Positions 1 to 8,800 of a stretch of 64,000 nucleotides of DNA are shown piece after piece. The stretch spans positions 1 to 64,000 of the forward strand of contig JADKBU010000007.1 in NCBI GenBank assembly GCA_016714935.1, in the 5' to 3' direction. The stretch's first letter is position 1, and every line of letters starts with the position of its first letter. The notes under the pieces are model-generated. The model worked only from the letters and a program-made list of their open reading frames with translations. It made no database searches and had not been told where the DNA came from. Position numbers and translations under genes: made by a program. Origin of the DNA: Candidatus Accumulibacter propinquus. Its GTDB lineage: Bacteria > Pseudomonadota > Gammaproteobacteria > Burkholderiales > Rhodocyclaceae.

Positions 1-1167
1 CACATCTCCCGTATGACCGGCGACACCGTTGACCGTGATGGCGCTGGCCGAAAGATTGACTATCGCACCGAAAAGCGCCTCGTCTTCGCTGAAGTAGCCG
101 ACAAAATCGGACAACGCCCCGCCCACGATCGTGTCGTTGCCGGCATCCCCATCAAGGAGAGTACCGCCGATATCGTCCTGGCCACGCAGGTAATCATTGG
201 ACGCCGAACCGGTGACAGATAAATGATTCCCGGAAAGCACGAAGGAGTCGGTATCACCGTAGCCATCCCTTGCCGTCTTGCTGGCGACAGTGACGCCATC
301 GACAGTGATGCCGGCGTTACTCAGGTTGACGATAACGCGGTCGTGTAGGTCCCAGTTATACTCGACGTTGGTATACGAATTGCCAGTACCGCCTCCGACA
401 TGAAAAGTATCATTGCCGGCGCCAGCGAAAAAACTGATATATCCAGTCGTTCCGCCGTCGTAGAACACGTCGGCAAACGCCGATCCACTGACGGCCTCTA
501 TGCCCGTCAGGACATCCTCAGCGCCGCTGGCCTGCAACACATGCCCATCAGCCAACTGATGCCCGGAAATATTCTTTGTCAGCCCGCTGAAGTTGACGGT
601 CACCCCGGCGGCGAGATCACCGTATTCAGCCGAGTCCCACCCGACGCCGCCATTGATCGTGTTGTTCCCGGCACCGCCATGAAGCTCATCATCGCCGTCC
701 CCGCCGAAGAGGGTGTCGTTGCCCCCGTGACCGAAAATCAGGTCGTCACCACCATTGCCGGTGATCGTTTCGGCAGATGAGGTGCCGATCAGAACGTCAT
801 TGCCGGCGGCACCGGTGAGCGAATTCGAGAACGAGTAAGGGGTTCCGCCATCCGAGAAACCGAGAACCTCGACGACCGGCAACCCCAGGAGGAACTGGTC
901 GGTGACGGTGACTCGCCCCTGTCCGTAGAAGTCCATGAGCAGATCATTGCCGCTGCGGTAGAATTTCCAGCCGGTGAAGAGGCGCAGGGGGTCACCAAGT
1001 TGGACGCTGTCGATGCCACCAGTATCGTTGATGACATCGTTCCCGGATCCCAGCGTGTATTGGTAAAGGTCATCTCCCAGGCCGCCATTCAGGACATCAT
1101 CGACATTCCCTCCGAGACTGCCGTTCAGCGTGTCGTTACCAGGTGTTCCATTGCGAATTGTCAACAC
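1..1167 (-). CDS. RTX-type calcium-binding repeat protein, 3' end outside window
   Basis: The first 389 codons of a glycine/aspartate-rich protein are visible and the frame is open to the window edge. Nonapeptide-like motifs such as GGDGDDELHGGAGNN, NGNGGDDLIFGHGGND and GDAGNDTIVGG mark haemolysin-type calcium-binding repeats. Such repeats form parallel beta-rolls in proteins exported by type I secretion, whose signal is C-terminal and so would lie outside. I chose the GTG at 1165-1167 because AAAGGA precedes it by four bases and an in-frame TGA lies about ten codons further upstream. No N-terminal signal peptide is seen, as expected for this class. Substrate or function cannot be told from the repeats alone. 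Confidence 0.8.
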   Translation of the reverse strand, partial: MLTIRNGTPGNDTLNGSLGGNVDDVLNGGLGDDLYQYTLGSGNDVINDTGGIDSVQLGDPLRLFTGWKFYRSGNDLLMDFYGQGRVTVTDQFLLGLPVVEVLGFSDGGTPYSFSNSLTGAAGNDVLIGTSSAETITGNGGDDLIFGHGGNDTLFGGDGDDELHGGAGNNTINGGVGWDSAEYGDLAAGVTVNFSGLTKNISGHQLADGHVLQASGAEDVLTGIEAVSGSAFADVFYDGGTTGYISFFAGAGNDTFHVGGGTGNSYTNVEYNWDLHDRVIVNLSNAGITVDGVTVASKTARDGYGDTDSFVLSGNHLSVTGSASNDYLRGQDDIGGTLLDGDAGNDTIVGGALSDFVGYFSEDEALFGAIVNLSASAITVNGVAGHTGDV

Positions 1168-1592
1168 GAGTTCCTTTGTACGAAGCGGGTTTTCCGGGCT
1201 TTCGACTCAATCAAGAAGCCAAATTATGAATTCATATTCTTCAGTTGAAGCGGCAAGGCCAGGACAATCACAAAGATCTGGCGTGCTTGAACTGGCGTGC
1301 CGTGTCATCGGGTAACGATGGCTTCGAGTTTGTGGCGCCTGGCCGCGCCAAAGGTTGCTGACGAAGCGATCGATGCGCGCCGCTCAGGCCTCGTCACCGG
1401 GGTTCATCGCGTACGCGTAAATCCTGGGGTGGGCCGTCGTCCTGCCAGCGCCGGCTTCGGTCCGTGGCTTCTCAGGCAAGTTCCACGCCCCCCTGCTCGA
1501 CCCGGCGTTGCACACGGTTTCACGCCCTGAGCATTGTAGGGCAACTGCTGTTGGCAAGATGCCAAAAGGTTCTCGATTCAAGGGAAAGAAAG
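1168..1592. other. gene-poor stretch between RTX gene and cas3 remnant
   Basis: No convincing gene is seen. The 5' end carries the RTX leader, with a possible weak -10 (CATAAT on the minus strand). A 9-base direct repeat CTGGCGTGC occurs twice, five bases apart, near 1279-1302. Short open frames on both strands have no recognisable product. One minus-strand frame (about 1384-1617) runs on past the cas3 remnant in a different phase, and I cannot assign it. Confidence 0.4.
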
Positions 1593-1874
1593 TCAGGATG
1601 GCAGGTGGACCGGGCATTGGCTCTGAAACGCTTCCGAAAATTTGCCAAGATCATGCATCGTGAGCCAGAACGCCACCCATCCTTCCAGCGCCGCCTCATC
1701 CTTCCAATGCAGTTGCTGGCAGAGAAGACGACGAAGGACAGGAGGCCTGCGCAAGTACTGCAGCCCGACCGCCGCCACATCCAGACAGTGATACGGCAGC
1801 AAATGAAACTGCGCCGCACCACCGTCTTGCGGTTTGGCCTTACCCCAGTAGCGAAAATATGATCTTGAGGACAT
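1593..1874 (-). pseudogene. cas3: cas3 HD-nuclease domain remnant
   Basis: The 93-codon frame reads like the N-terminus of a type I Cas3. It has an early FRYWGKAKP segment, then LLPYHCLDVAAVG, then an alpha-helical stretch ending in the HD signature LTMHDLGKFSEAFQ. Full Cas3 proteins run 700-900 residues and continue into a helicase. Here the frame ends in unrelated residues (SQCPVHLPS) and a stop, and no helicase motif follows in any frame. No other cas gene or repeat array is present in the window. I read it as the leftover of a lost CRISPR-Cas locus. A functional stand-alone HD protein is unlikely at this length. Confidence 0.65.
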
Positions 1875-2244
1875 GAGCGAAGATTTCCTTGTCAGAACGC
1901 GTAGTTTGCGTCCCTCATAAGCTCACGGAGTGAGCTTTTATAATAACTGTACCAAAAAAAGAACGCCTCAACTTCATCCTTCAATCAAACCGCGGATGGC
2001 CACGGCGCGTGAAAAGATTGGCGTGGCACCAACCCGACCGAGATACGCGGGTACACCGAGGACTTCAACAGCGCCTCGTAGCAGGCCGTGCCCACCGCCC
2101 TCGTCGCGGCAGCAAATCGAAGTCGGCGCCGCCAGACAACAACCTGCGCTGCTCGTCCGGGATTGTTGATCGAAATCAAAAGACCCGGCCGTGGCCGGAG
2201 TAGGCTGGTGCAATCAATACTCCAGCCGATTCCGGGAATTGCAC
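1875..2244. other. non-coding stretch before the hemerythrin gene
   Basis: No gene is supported here. The part next to the cas3 remnant is AT-richer than its surroundings (TTTATAATAA and a run of seven A) and carries the hairpin at 1919-1937. The rest, about 1985-2180, has short frames on both strands with no recognisable domain. An imperfect inverted repeat (GGCTGG at 2203, CCAGCC at 2222) lies just before the hemerythrin start. Confidence 0.4.
1919..1937. repeat. perfect inverted repeat AAGCTCAC-GGA-GTGAGCTT
   Basis: An 8-base perfect stem encloses a 3-base loop. On the plus strand it is followed by TTTATAATAA, so it could end plus-strand transcription. On the minus strand it lies just downstream of an AT-rich TTATTATAAAA segment, where it would sit in the leader of the cas3 remnant. 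Terminator and operator are both possible. Confidence 0.6.
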
Positions 2245-2730
2245 ATGGGCACGACAGATTTGATCCAGTGGTCCGACCAGTTCAGCGTCAATATCCAGGA
2301 AATCGACGAGCAGCACAAAGTGCTGGTGGACTTGCTCAATCAGTTGCACAACGCCATTCGTGAGCATCACGGCCGGGCGACCTCGCGCGAGATCCTGAAC
2401 CGCCTGGCGGAATACACACGCACGCACTTCCTGCTCGAAGAGAGCCTGATGCGGCTGACGCACTACCCCGGTTTCGATATCCACAAGAAACAGCATCAGG
2501 AGTTGATGCAGCAGGTCGATACCCTGCAACAGAAAGTGGACAAGGAAAAGGTGGCGATCAGCTTCGAGTTGCTGCACTTTCTGCGTAACTGGCTCATCCA
2601 GCACATCAACGACAGCGACAAGCGCTTCGGCAGGCACTTCCAGAAGGCTGGCCTGGCCACGTACGCCAACTGGAGCAAGGACGTCGAGAAAACGATGAAG
2701 AAGAAAAAGTGGTGGTGGAAATTCTGGTGA
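2245..2730 (+). CDS. bacteriohemerythrin
   Basis: This 161-residue non-heme di-iron protein should bind O2 for storage or sensing in the cytoplasm. The hemerythrin ligand pattern is complete: EIDEQHKVLVDLLNQLH, HFLLEESLM, HKKQHQELM and WLIQHINDSD. I took the internal ATG at 2245, preceded by CGGGAA; the frame is open further 5' but that part is not hemerythrin-like. The C-terminus has an unusual basic and aromatic tail (KKKKWWWKFW) that is not part of the four-helix bundle. A second hemerythrin lies at 48.5 kb. It stands alone here, upstream of the adenosyltransferase gene. Confidence 0.92.
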   Translation: MGTTDLIQWSDQFSVNIQEIDEQHKVLVDLLNQLHNAIREHHGRATSREILNRLAEYTRTHFLLEESLMRLTHYPGFDIHKKQHQELMQQVDTLQQKVDKEKVAISFELLHFLRNWLIQHINDSDKRFGRHFQKAGLATYANWSKDVEKTMKKKKWWWKFW

Positions 2731-2879
2731 GCCCCTGCCGGCCGGGTCGCTCATTGCCTGTCACCGGACTTGCGGGCACGCTGTTGTAACGGGGACGACC
2801 CGGCAGCGCAATCCTGAGGCGCTGCCTCGATCGCGTTCAATCCGGCGAATGGCCGGCCGGATGAGCTGCCAGCCACCGT

Positions 2880-2897
2880 TAACCGATCGGTTATAAT
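2880..2897 (+). promoter_or_regulatory. -10 box with overlapping 14-bp palindrome before pduO-type gene
   Basis: TATAAT at 2892-2897 is a perfect -10, about 25 bases before the adenosyltransferase start. A perfect palindrome, TAACCGATCGGTTA (2880-2893), overlaps its 5' edge. No good -35 is visible. This geometry suits a repressor or an activator-dependent promoter, but no regulator gene is adjacent. Confidence 0.5.
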
Positions 2898-2922
2898 GCA
2901 TTTTTTGATCGGGAAAAGCAGC

Positions 2923-3483
2923 ATGGGCAATCGGCTTTCAAAAATCGTCACGCGTACCGGTGACGCCGGCACCACCGGCCTCGGTGACGGCACCAGAGTC
3001 GCCAAGGACAGCCTGCGGATCGAGACGATGGGACAGGTCGACGAACTCAATTCGACGATCGGCCTGTTGCTGACCGAGGAAATGCCCGACGACATCCGGC
3101 AAGCCATGATCGGCGTTCAGCACGACCTCTTCGATCTCGGCGGAGAATTGTGCATTCCGGGAATGGATGTGATCAGCGCGGCGCATATCAACCGACTGGA
3201 AGATCTGGTCGAACAGTTCAACGCCGACCTCAGCCCACTCAAGGATTTCATCCTGCCCGGTGGTACCCGTGCCGCCGCCGCTGCGCATCTTGCCCGTACC
3301 GTCTGCCGTCGCGCCGAGCGTTGCATCGTGCACCTGGCAAGTACCGAAACGGTCTCTGAGTATGCCCGCAAGTACCTGAATCGGCTGTCCGACCTGATGT
3401 TCGTCCTGGGCCGTGCGCTGAACAAGGCTGGCGGACGTGGGGACGTGCTCTGGGTACAGGGAAAGAATCGTGGAAACGACTGA
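2923..3483 (+). CDS. cob(I)yrinic acid a,c-diamide adenosyltransferase, PduO type
   Basis: The enzyme transfers the adenosyl group of ATP to cob(I)alamin, making coenzyme B12. The 186 residues carry the PduO-family N-terminal ATP-binding signature TRTGDAGTTGLGDG, and later GGTRAAAAAHLARTVCRRAER with the conserved basic residues and YLNRLSDLMFVLGR near the end. I prefer the ATG at 2923 (GGGAAA upstream) to 2896, which lies inside the -10. The B12 uptake genes at 51-54.6 kb are not adjacent but belong to the same pathway. Adenosylcobalamin would serve, for example, methylmalonyl-CoA mutase. Confidence 0.93.
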   Translation: MGNRLSKIVTRTGDAGTTGLGDGTRVAKDSLRIETMGQVDELNSTIGLLLTEEMPDDIRQAMIGVQHDLFDLGGELCIPGMDVISAAHINRLEDLVEQFNADLSPLKDFILPGGTRAAAAAHLARTVCRRAERCIVHLASTETVSEYARKYLNRLSDLMFVLGRALNKAGGRGDVLWVQGKNRGND

Positions 3484-3534
3484 TCGTGTCTATACTGGGC
3501 GCTAGATCAATCACTCTCCCGGATGGGGGTCGCC

Positions 3535-4092
3535 ATGGCAATCAGCATTACCGTCATCACCACGGCCAACCGCGCGCGCCGCTTTCTCCAGACGGAGGTC
3601 GCGCGTATCGAGCCCATTCTCGACAGCTTCAGGCGCAGCGGCCAGCTCTTCTCGGGCAAGCCGCTGATCATCGGTGCGGAGCGGCAAACCGAGGTGTTCG
3701 CCGCAGCTTCGATCGCCTGCGTTGAAATCGAGACCGACCACGACCTGAGCGAGCATTTTCCCAGCCACCCGGACCTGGTGTTGATGGCGATGACGCCCGC
3801 GCAGCGCGCACTACCCTTCACCGGCGGGCTCGAAGGCGAACATTTCAAGGCACGCATCGATTTCTTCTTCACCGGCGGTCACGTCCTGTATACCAGTGCC
3901 GAAGGCGTACGCAGGGCAGCGCTCGCCGATCGACTGATGAACCTGACCGGCCTCCTCGAACGCCAGACGATCATCTATCACCTGCCGCAGGGCGGCGTCG
4001 GACTGATGAATCCACATGCCATGACACGCTTTGTGATCAGCCCCGGCGTCCCCGACCTGCCGCGTGATGCCTGGGTGGCCGAAGCATCGTAG
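3535..4092 (+). CDS. conserved hypothetical protein (185 aa)
   Basis: I do not recognise this family. The 185-residue product begins MAISITVITTANRARR, has no signal peptide or membrane segment, and looks globular and soluble. An ATG at 3523 is also in frame, but GGGGGT sits correctly before 3535. It follows the adenosyltransferase by 51 bases on the same strand. A TATACT hexamer at 3491-3496 may provide its own promoter. It converges with the nucleotidase gene. Confidence 0.65.
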   Translation: MAISITVITTANRARRFLQTEVARIEPILDSFRRSGQLFSGKPLIIGAERQTEVFAAASIACVEIETDHDLSEHFPSHPDLVLMAMTPAQRALPFTGGLEGEHFKARIDFFFTGGHVLYTSAEGVRRAALADRLMNLTGLLERQTIIYHLPQGGVGLMNPHAMTRFVISPGVPDLPRDAWVAEAS

Positions 4093-4245
4093 GCGTTCGG
4101 GAAGCGGGAGCGGCAGGCAGACTGCGAGCGCCTGGCAGCGCCAGCCGCAAGATCAACAGCAGCGCGGTGCAGGTATCGACTGCCGGAAGGTAGTGCCCGG
4201 AAACCCCTGCCGAGAGGCACCTTGCCGTTTGCGCAACGACAGGGC

Positions 4246-6159
4246 TCAGGGCAGCGCCTTTCCGTCGCGGCCGACGACCTTCTGGTGACTGTAGCTGGCC
4301 CGTAGCGGTCGGGCGACCGTACCCTGTGCCAACAGGTAGTCCACAAAGGTCTGCGTGTAGTTCAGATAGGTATTCACGCTCTGCCCGGTCTGATGGACTT
4401 CGGCAAGGGTGGCGTAGCCGTCGCCCCCCAAGGCCAGGAAGTCGCTGGTCACCACCGTATAGATCTGTTCCGGCGCCAGGGCTTCCCAGGTGTCGCTGCC
4501 CTTGCGCATGACCTCGATATGGGTGAAGCGGCTGCCGCGCGCCTGCGACAGATCGAGATCCCAGCGCAAACCGGCCGCGTAGGGGTGAGAACCGTCGGAA
4601 CTGCCGCGATCGAGGTAATTCCCGACCGCCTCCTCCAGGATCTCGACAATCTGACGACCGCTGAGTCGCAGTTCGAACAGCACGTTGTTGAACGGCAGGA
4701 CCGTGTAGGCGGTGTTGTAAGTGACGTCGCCCCTGGGCAACGCGGTGCGGATTCCACCGCCGTTCTGCAAGGCGATGTCGGCGAGCCTGCTGGCCTGGCG
4801 GTACGCTTCGGCGACGGCCTGGGCAATGTCGCTGCCGCGGGCCAGCGTATTGGCGTCTTCGCAGCCGGACAGGCCGGCGCTGCGGTTGGTCGATTCGCCA
4901 GGGACGCGTACCAGGCACAGCGACTCACGGGCGATGCCGATCTTCTGCCGCTTCATTTCCGCAAGGCGACCGGCAAAGCGCGCCAGTTCGGCCTCGGCCA
5001 CCGGATCCGCCGCCACGACGCGGGCGGCACCCTGCTCCTGCAGGCGTTCGCGAATCCGTTTGCGCGTCGCCTCGTCGACGGCGACGAAGTCGCCGCTGCC
5101 GACCTTCCGACGGAAATCGTCGCCGATCGGTAGCGTGACCGTGCCGCTGCAACCGAGGACTGCGCCACGATCGTCGAAGCGGATCTGCATCAGACCGAAG
5201 GCCTTGGCGTATTCCCAGGCCTGCCCGATGCACACCCGCTCGCCGTCGCGATTGTAGACCACACTGGGATACGGCCCGGACGTCGCCCTGATGCCGATTG
5301 CCGAGAAATCGCCGCGCAGACTGTGCGAGTCACCGCCGATGATCACGTCCACCTCGCCAAGACGGGCGGCCATCGCCTTGTCGGCCTCGTAACCCTGATG
5401 GGTGACGAGAACGATGTGGTGAATACCCTGTGCGCGCAGTACGTCGATGGTCTTCTGCGCGGTGTCGACTTCGTCGTGGAAGAGCGTGCTGCGCAGCGGC
5501 CGCGAGGAATGCATCGTCTTGTCGCGCACTTCTATGCCGATGATGGCCACCGTCACCTCGCCGAACCGTTTCAGCACGTAGGGCTGCAGATAGTCGTGCG
5601 CAGCGCTGGGCGCAAGTGCGGAGCCAATGGCCGGTTCGACGTTGGCGGCGAGAACGGCAGTCCGGCACTTGCCCTTCCGGAGATGATCAAGAAATCCCCG
5701 CAGGCCGGCATCACCCTCGTCGAACTCGTGGTTGCCGATTTCGAAAACGTCGAAGCAGACGGTGTTCATCAACGCCGCGTCGGCCTCCCCCTGATACAGG
5801 GTATGGTAAAGGGTCCCGGTCATCGCGTCTCCGGCGTGAATCTTGAGCAGGTTCGGCAGGTGCTCACTGGCCTTGAACAGGGTCGTCAGGCGCGCAAATC
5901 CTCCGGCGTCGACACGCGTCGTGATCCCGTCGATGCCCATTTCAAAATCGGGGTCGGCTTCGAGGTGGGAATGGTGGTCATTGATATGGGCAATGTGGAT
6001 TTCCAGCGCGGTCGCAGGCGCCAATGCCTGCGGGGTTACCGTGAAAGACGCGCCAGCGGCTGACGAATCCACGACCGTTTGGGTCGTGCATGCGCTCAGC
6101 CCGAGCAGCAGGACGGAGGAGGCAAGCATCAGGCACTTGCAGAGAGGAGTTGGGCGCAT
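4246..6159 (-). CDS. 5'-nucleotidase / metallophosphatase lipoprotein (UshA-CpdB family)
   Basis: This is a 637-residue bifunctional metallophosphatase/5'-nucleotidase that would release phosphate from nucleotides in the periplasm. MRPTPLCKC starts a lipoprotein signal with lipobox LSAC. The metallophosphoesterase domain follows with its metal-binding motifs in order: HINDHHSHLE, HAGDAMTG, GNHEFDEGD and VTHQGYEAD. The C-terminal nucleotidase domain carries NGGGIRTALPRGDVTYN and GGDGYATL. Earlier in-frame codons exist (TTG at 6187), but the signal peptide fixes 6159. Phosphate scavenging fits a polyphosphate-accumulating lifestyle, though that is inference. Confidence 0.93.
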   Translation of the reverse strand: MRPTPLCKCLMLASSVLLLGLSACTTQTVVDSSAAGASFTVTPQALAPATALEIHIAHINDHHSHLEADPDFEMGIDGITTRVDAGGFARLTTLFKASEHLPNLLKIHAGDAMTGTLYHTLYQGEADAALMNTVCFDVFEIGNHEFDEGDAGLRGFLDHLRKGKCRTAVLAANVEPAIGSALAPSAAHDYLQPYVLKRFGEVTVAIIGIEVRDKTMHSSRPLRSTLFHDEVDTAQKTIDVLRAQGIHHIVLVTHQGYEADKAMAARLGEVDVIIGGDSHSLRGDFSAIGIRATSGPYPSVVYNRDGERVCIGQAWEYAKAFGLMQIRFDDRGAVLGCSGTVTLPIGDDFRRKVGSGDFVAVDEATRKRIRERLQEQGAARVVAADPVAEAELARFAGRLAEMKRQKIGIARESLCLVRVPGESTNRSAGLSGCEDANTLARGSDIAQAVAEAYRQASRLADIALQNGGGIRTALPRGDVTYNTAYTVLPFNNVLFELRLSGRQIVEILEEAVGNYLDRGSSDGSHPYAAGLRWDLDLSQARGSRFTHIEVMRKGSDTWEALAPEQIYTVVTSDFLALGGDGYATLAEVHQTGQSVNTYLNYTQTFVDYLLAQGTVARPLRASYSHQKVVGRDGKALP

Positions 6160-6341
6160 GCGATCGGCTCCGGCGGCGGGATGAGACAAGTCAGCCCGGA
6201 TGGCTCAAACCCGTAGGATAACCGCGGTCGCCGTGCATGGGGCAAGATCACGATCCCGAATCGGGCGCGCCGACAGTGCACCGCGCGTTCCGGCCGTACC
6301 GGAAGTGTCGGGGTCTGGCGGCCGGCGCTGCCCTCGCTACA

Positions 6342-7403
6342 CTACGGCTGGCGAGGCGCCGCGAGGCGGTCGATCATCGCGCGCACGGCCTTGATCTGCG
6401 GACCGGTGCGCGTCAGGTAATCGCTGCCCGAATAGCCCCACCAGTCCCAGCAGCCCAACGGATTGTTGAGCCAGGTCCACGACCCGATCGTCAAGCCATA
6501 ACGCGGCATGGTCTGCGGGTAGAGGACGATCAGCCGGTTGCTGTCCGCCCAGGCGTTGTAGCCGGCGCCATCGACGAAGCGCCTGCCGATCTGCGCCGCG
6601 CTCTGGCGGCAGCCGTGAAAGGCGACATGCAGCCGGCACGGCGTACTGCGGCACAGTGGCGGGACATAGACGTAAGCCTCGTCGGCAAGGCCGGCGTCGA
6701 TCGGTTTGCCTTCGACGAAGGGCCGCTGGTCAAAGATCAGTGTTTCGCCCTGCGCGGCGCTGGTCGCGGGCTGCAGCGGACCCAGCAGGTGCGCGAGCAT
6801 TTCGCCGGCCGGGTCGAGGTCGCCACAGCGGTTGATGAACGGCGTTTGCTGGCTGCTGCAGGCGTTGGCTTGCGGATCGGCGATCGAGATCATCGCATGC
6901 CCGGCGTCGGGCACCTTGACGAACCGGATGGCTGCCGGCGCCAGCCACTCCGCGTAGAAGGCCGCCAGCCGGTCCATCACCGGCGTCTTCACCGTCTCGT
7001 CCCGGCCGCCCGACAATAGCCAGACGCGGTCGTCGCGCAGATTGTCGACAGGATCGATGCGTCCGGCGCTCGACAGCGCCTCGGCACCGTTCCGAAGTTC
7101 GGTGACTGACGGCAACGGCGCCCAGGACGCCGGCGACATGCAGCGCGTGAGCGCACGCCAGATCGACCCTTCGGCGCAGCCGTAAGGTCCGCCGGCAAGA
7201 ATGCCGGCACCGCGGACCAGCCGGGAATGAGCCACCTGGAACTGGACCGCCATGTAGGCACCCGAGGAAACCCCGGAGACGGTGAGATCGTTCAGTTCGG
7301 CGCCCAGCGCCGGCAGCGCGGGAGCGGCGGCTTCGCACGACAGGCCGAGCGTCAGCAAGGCGGCTGCGGCAAGGCTTCGGAGACCGGGGGCACACATGAC
7401 CAT
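6342..7403 (-). CDS. extracellular-type PHA depolymerase (type 2 catalytic domain)
   Basis: The 353-residue secreted esterase is of the short-chain-length polyhydroxyalkanoate depolymerase class. A signal peptide (residues 1-26, ending CEAAAPA) precedes an alpha/beta-hydrolase fold. The lipase box GVSSGAYMAVQF carries the nucleophile, the catalytic Asp region is LLSGGRDETV, and LHVAFHGCRQSAAQIG and GYNAWADSNRLIVLYPQT are typical of the family. ATG codons at 7403 and 7397 are equally possible. It is divergent from the aminotransferase gene. Secretion points to use of external or released PHA rather than turnover of intracellular granules. Confidence 0.85.
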   Translation of the reverse strand: MVMCAPGLRSLAAAALLTLGLSCEAAAPALPALGAELNDLTVSGVSSGAYMAVQFQVAHSRLVRGAGILAGGPYGCAEGSIWRALTRCMSPASWAPLPSVTELRNGAEALSSAGRIDPVDNLRDDRVWLLSGGRDETVKTPVMDRLAAFYAEWLAPAAIRFVKVPDAGHAMISIADPQANACSSQQTPFINRCGDLDPAGEMLAHLLGPLQPATSAAQGETLIFDQRPFVEGKPIDAGLADEAYVYVPPLCRSTPCRLHVAFHGCRQSAAQIGRRFVDGAGYNAWADSNRLIVLYPQTMPRYGLTIGSWTWLNNPLGCWDWWGYSGSDYLTRTGPQIKAVRAMIDRLAAPRQP

Positions 7404-7550
7404 GCGGGGATGAAGTTCTGGACTCTGGACATGCTAACAGATCGGCTTGCCGGTGACGCGCCGGTGCACGACGTTCAGGCTTGTTTCCCCGCCGGGGCAA
7501 CCCTACACTACGCGCTCGACCATTTTCCAGCGCGCCAGCCGCGGATTGCC

Positions 7551-8708
7551 ATGCACCCATCGTCCATCGCCATCGACTCGAAGCTGCCGCGGGTAGGGAC
7601 CACCATCTTTACCGTGATGTCCAAACTGGCGGCCGATTGCGGGGCGATCAATCTCTCGCAGGGTTTTCCTGATTTTCAGGCGGACCCGGCGCTGTTCGAT
7701 GCCACCTGGCGGGCGATGCGCGACGGCAGAAATCAATACCCGCCAATGGCCGGCGTTCCCGAGTTGCGCTCGGCGATTGCCGACAAAGTGGCGGCGCTAT
7801 ACGGCGCCGATTACGACGCCGATAGCGAGATTACCGTCACCGCCGGTGCAACGCAGGCCATTTTCACGGCGATTGCGGCCTTTGTGCGCAGTGGTGACGA
7901 GGTCATCGTTTTCGAACCGGTCTATGACAGCTATGTGCCGGCAATTGAAACAGTCGGCGGCCAACCGGTCTATGCCGCGCTCGCTTTCCCCGACTACCGG
8001 CCGGACTGGGAGCAGGTGCGCGCGCTGCTGAGCCCGCGCACGCGCATGATCATCATCAATACGCCACACAACCCGACCGGCAGCCTGCTCGAAGCCGACG
8101 ATCTGATGGAGTTGGCGGCGCTGACGCGCGATACCGACATCGTGGTGCTCGCCGACGAGGTTTATGAGCACATCGTCTTCGATGCCGCGCATCACCAGAG
8201 TGTCGCCAGCCATCCGGAACTCGCTGCGCGCAGCATCGTCGTCTCGTCTTTCGGCAAGACCTATCACATCACCGGCTGGAAAATCGGTTATGTGCTCGCG
8301 GCGTCCGCATTGATGGCCGAATTCCGCAAGGTCCACCAGTTCAACGTCTTCACGGTCAACACGCCATGCCAGGTGGGAGTCGCCGAGTACATGCGCGACG
8401 CCTCGCGTCACCTCGGCCTGGCGGCTTTCTACGAGCACAAGCGCGAATTCTTTCGCGAGCAGTTACGTGCTTCACGCTTCGAATTGCTGACCTGCCGCGG
8501 CACCTATTTTCAACTGGCAAGTTACCGCGCGATCTCCGACCGGCCGGATCGCGAGTTTGCCCACTGGCTGACCCGCGAGGCGGGCGTGGCGGTGATTCCG
8601 GTGTCGGTCTTCTATCGGGATGGCCGTGACGACCGGGTCGTGCGCTTCTGCTTCGCCAAACAGGAGGCCACGCTGGCGGCGGCAGGTGAAAGGCTACGCG
8701 CCCTGTAA
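7551..8708 (+). CDS. PLP-dependent aminotransferase, YbdL/methionine aminotransferase-like
   Basis: The 385-residue class I/II aminotransferase has the N-terminal motif INLSQGFPDF, the substrate loop NTPHNPTG, the PLP-contacting ADEVYEHIVF, and the Schiff-base lysine in SFGKTYHITGWKIGY. This combination fits the YbdL/kynurenine aminotransferase branch, which prefers methionine and aromatic amino acids. The frame is open upstream into the PHA depolymerase antisense region, but family length and the ATG at 7551 set the start. mscL follows after 92 bases with its own promoter. Confidence 0.9.
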   Translation: MHPSSIAIDSKLPRVGTTIFTVMSKLAADCGAINLSQGFPDFQADPALFDATWRAMRDGRNQYPPMAGVPELRSAIADKVAALYGADYDADSEITVTAGATQAIFTAIAAFVRSGDEVIVFEPVYDSYVPAIETVGGQPVYAALAFPDYRPDWEQVRALLSPRTRMIIINTPHNPTGSLLEADDLMELAALTRDTDIVVLADEVYEHIVFDAAHHQSVASHPELAARSIVVSSFGKTYHITGWKIGYVLAASALMAEFRKVHQFNVFTVNTPCQVGVAEYMRDASRHLGLAAFYEHKREFFREQLRASRFELLTCRGTYFQLASYRAISDRPDREFAHWLTREAGVAVIPVSVFYRDGRDDRVVRFCFAKQEATLAAAGERLRAL

Positions 8709-8711
8709 GGG

Positions 8712-8741
8712 TTCACAGGCTGCCGCCATTGCACCTATAAT
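8712..8741 (+). promoter_or_regulatory. sigma70 promoter of mscL
   Basis: TTCACA (8712-8717) and TATAAT (8736-8741) are 18 bases apart, matching 5/6 and 6/6 consensus positions. The -35 begins four bases after the aminotransferase stop, so mscL should have its own constitutive promoter with a leader of about 50 bases. Confidence 0.75.
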
Positions 8742-8800
8742 CGCGCGCCGGGTCGAGGAAGACCGGGCGGGCAGTTCCCAACACAGTCGAAGGAGGCATC

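Noticed and set aside
1985..2179. small open frames on both strands before the hemerythrin
   Set aside because: They have no ribosome site or domain, and several overlap in different frames.
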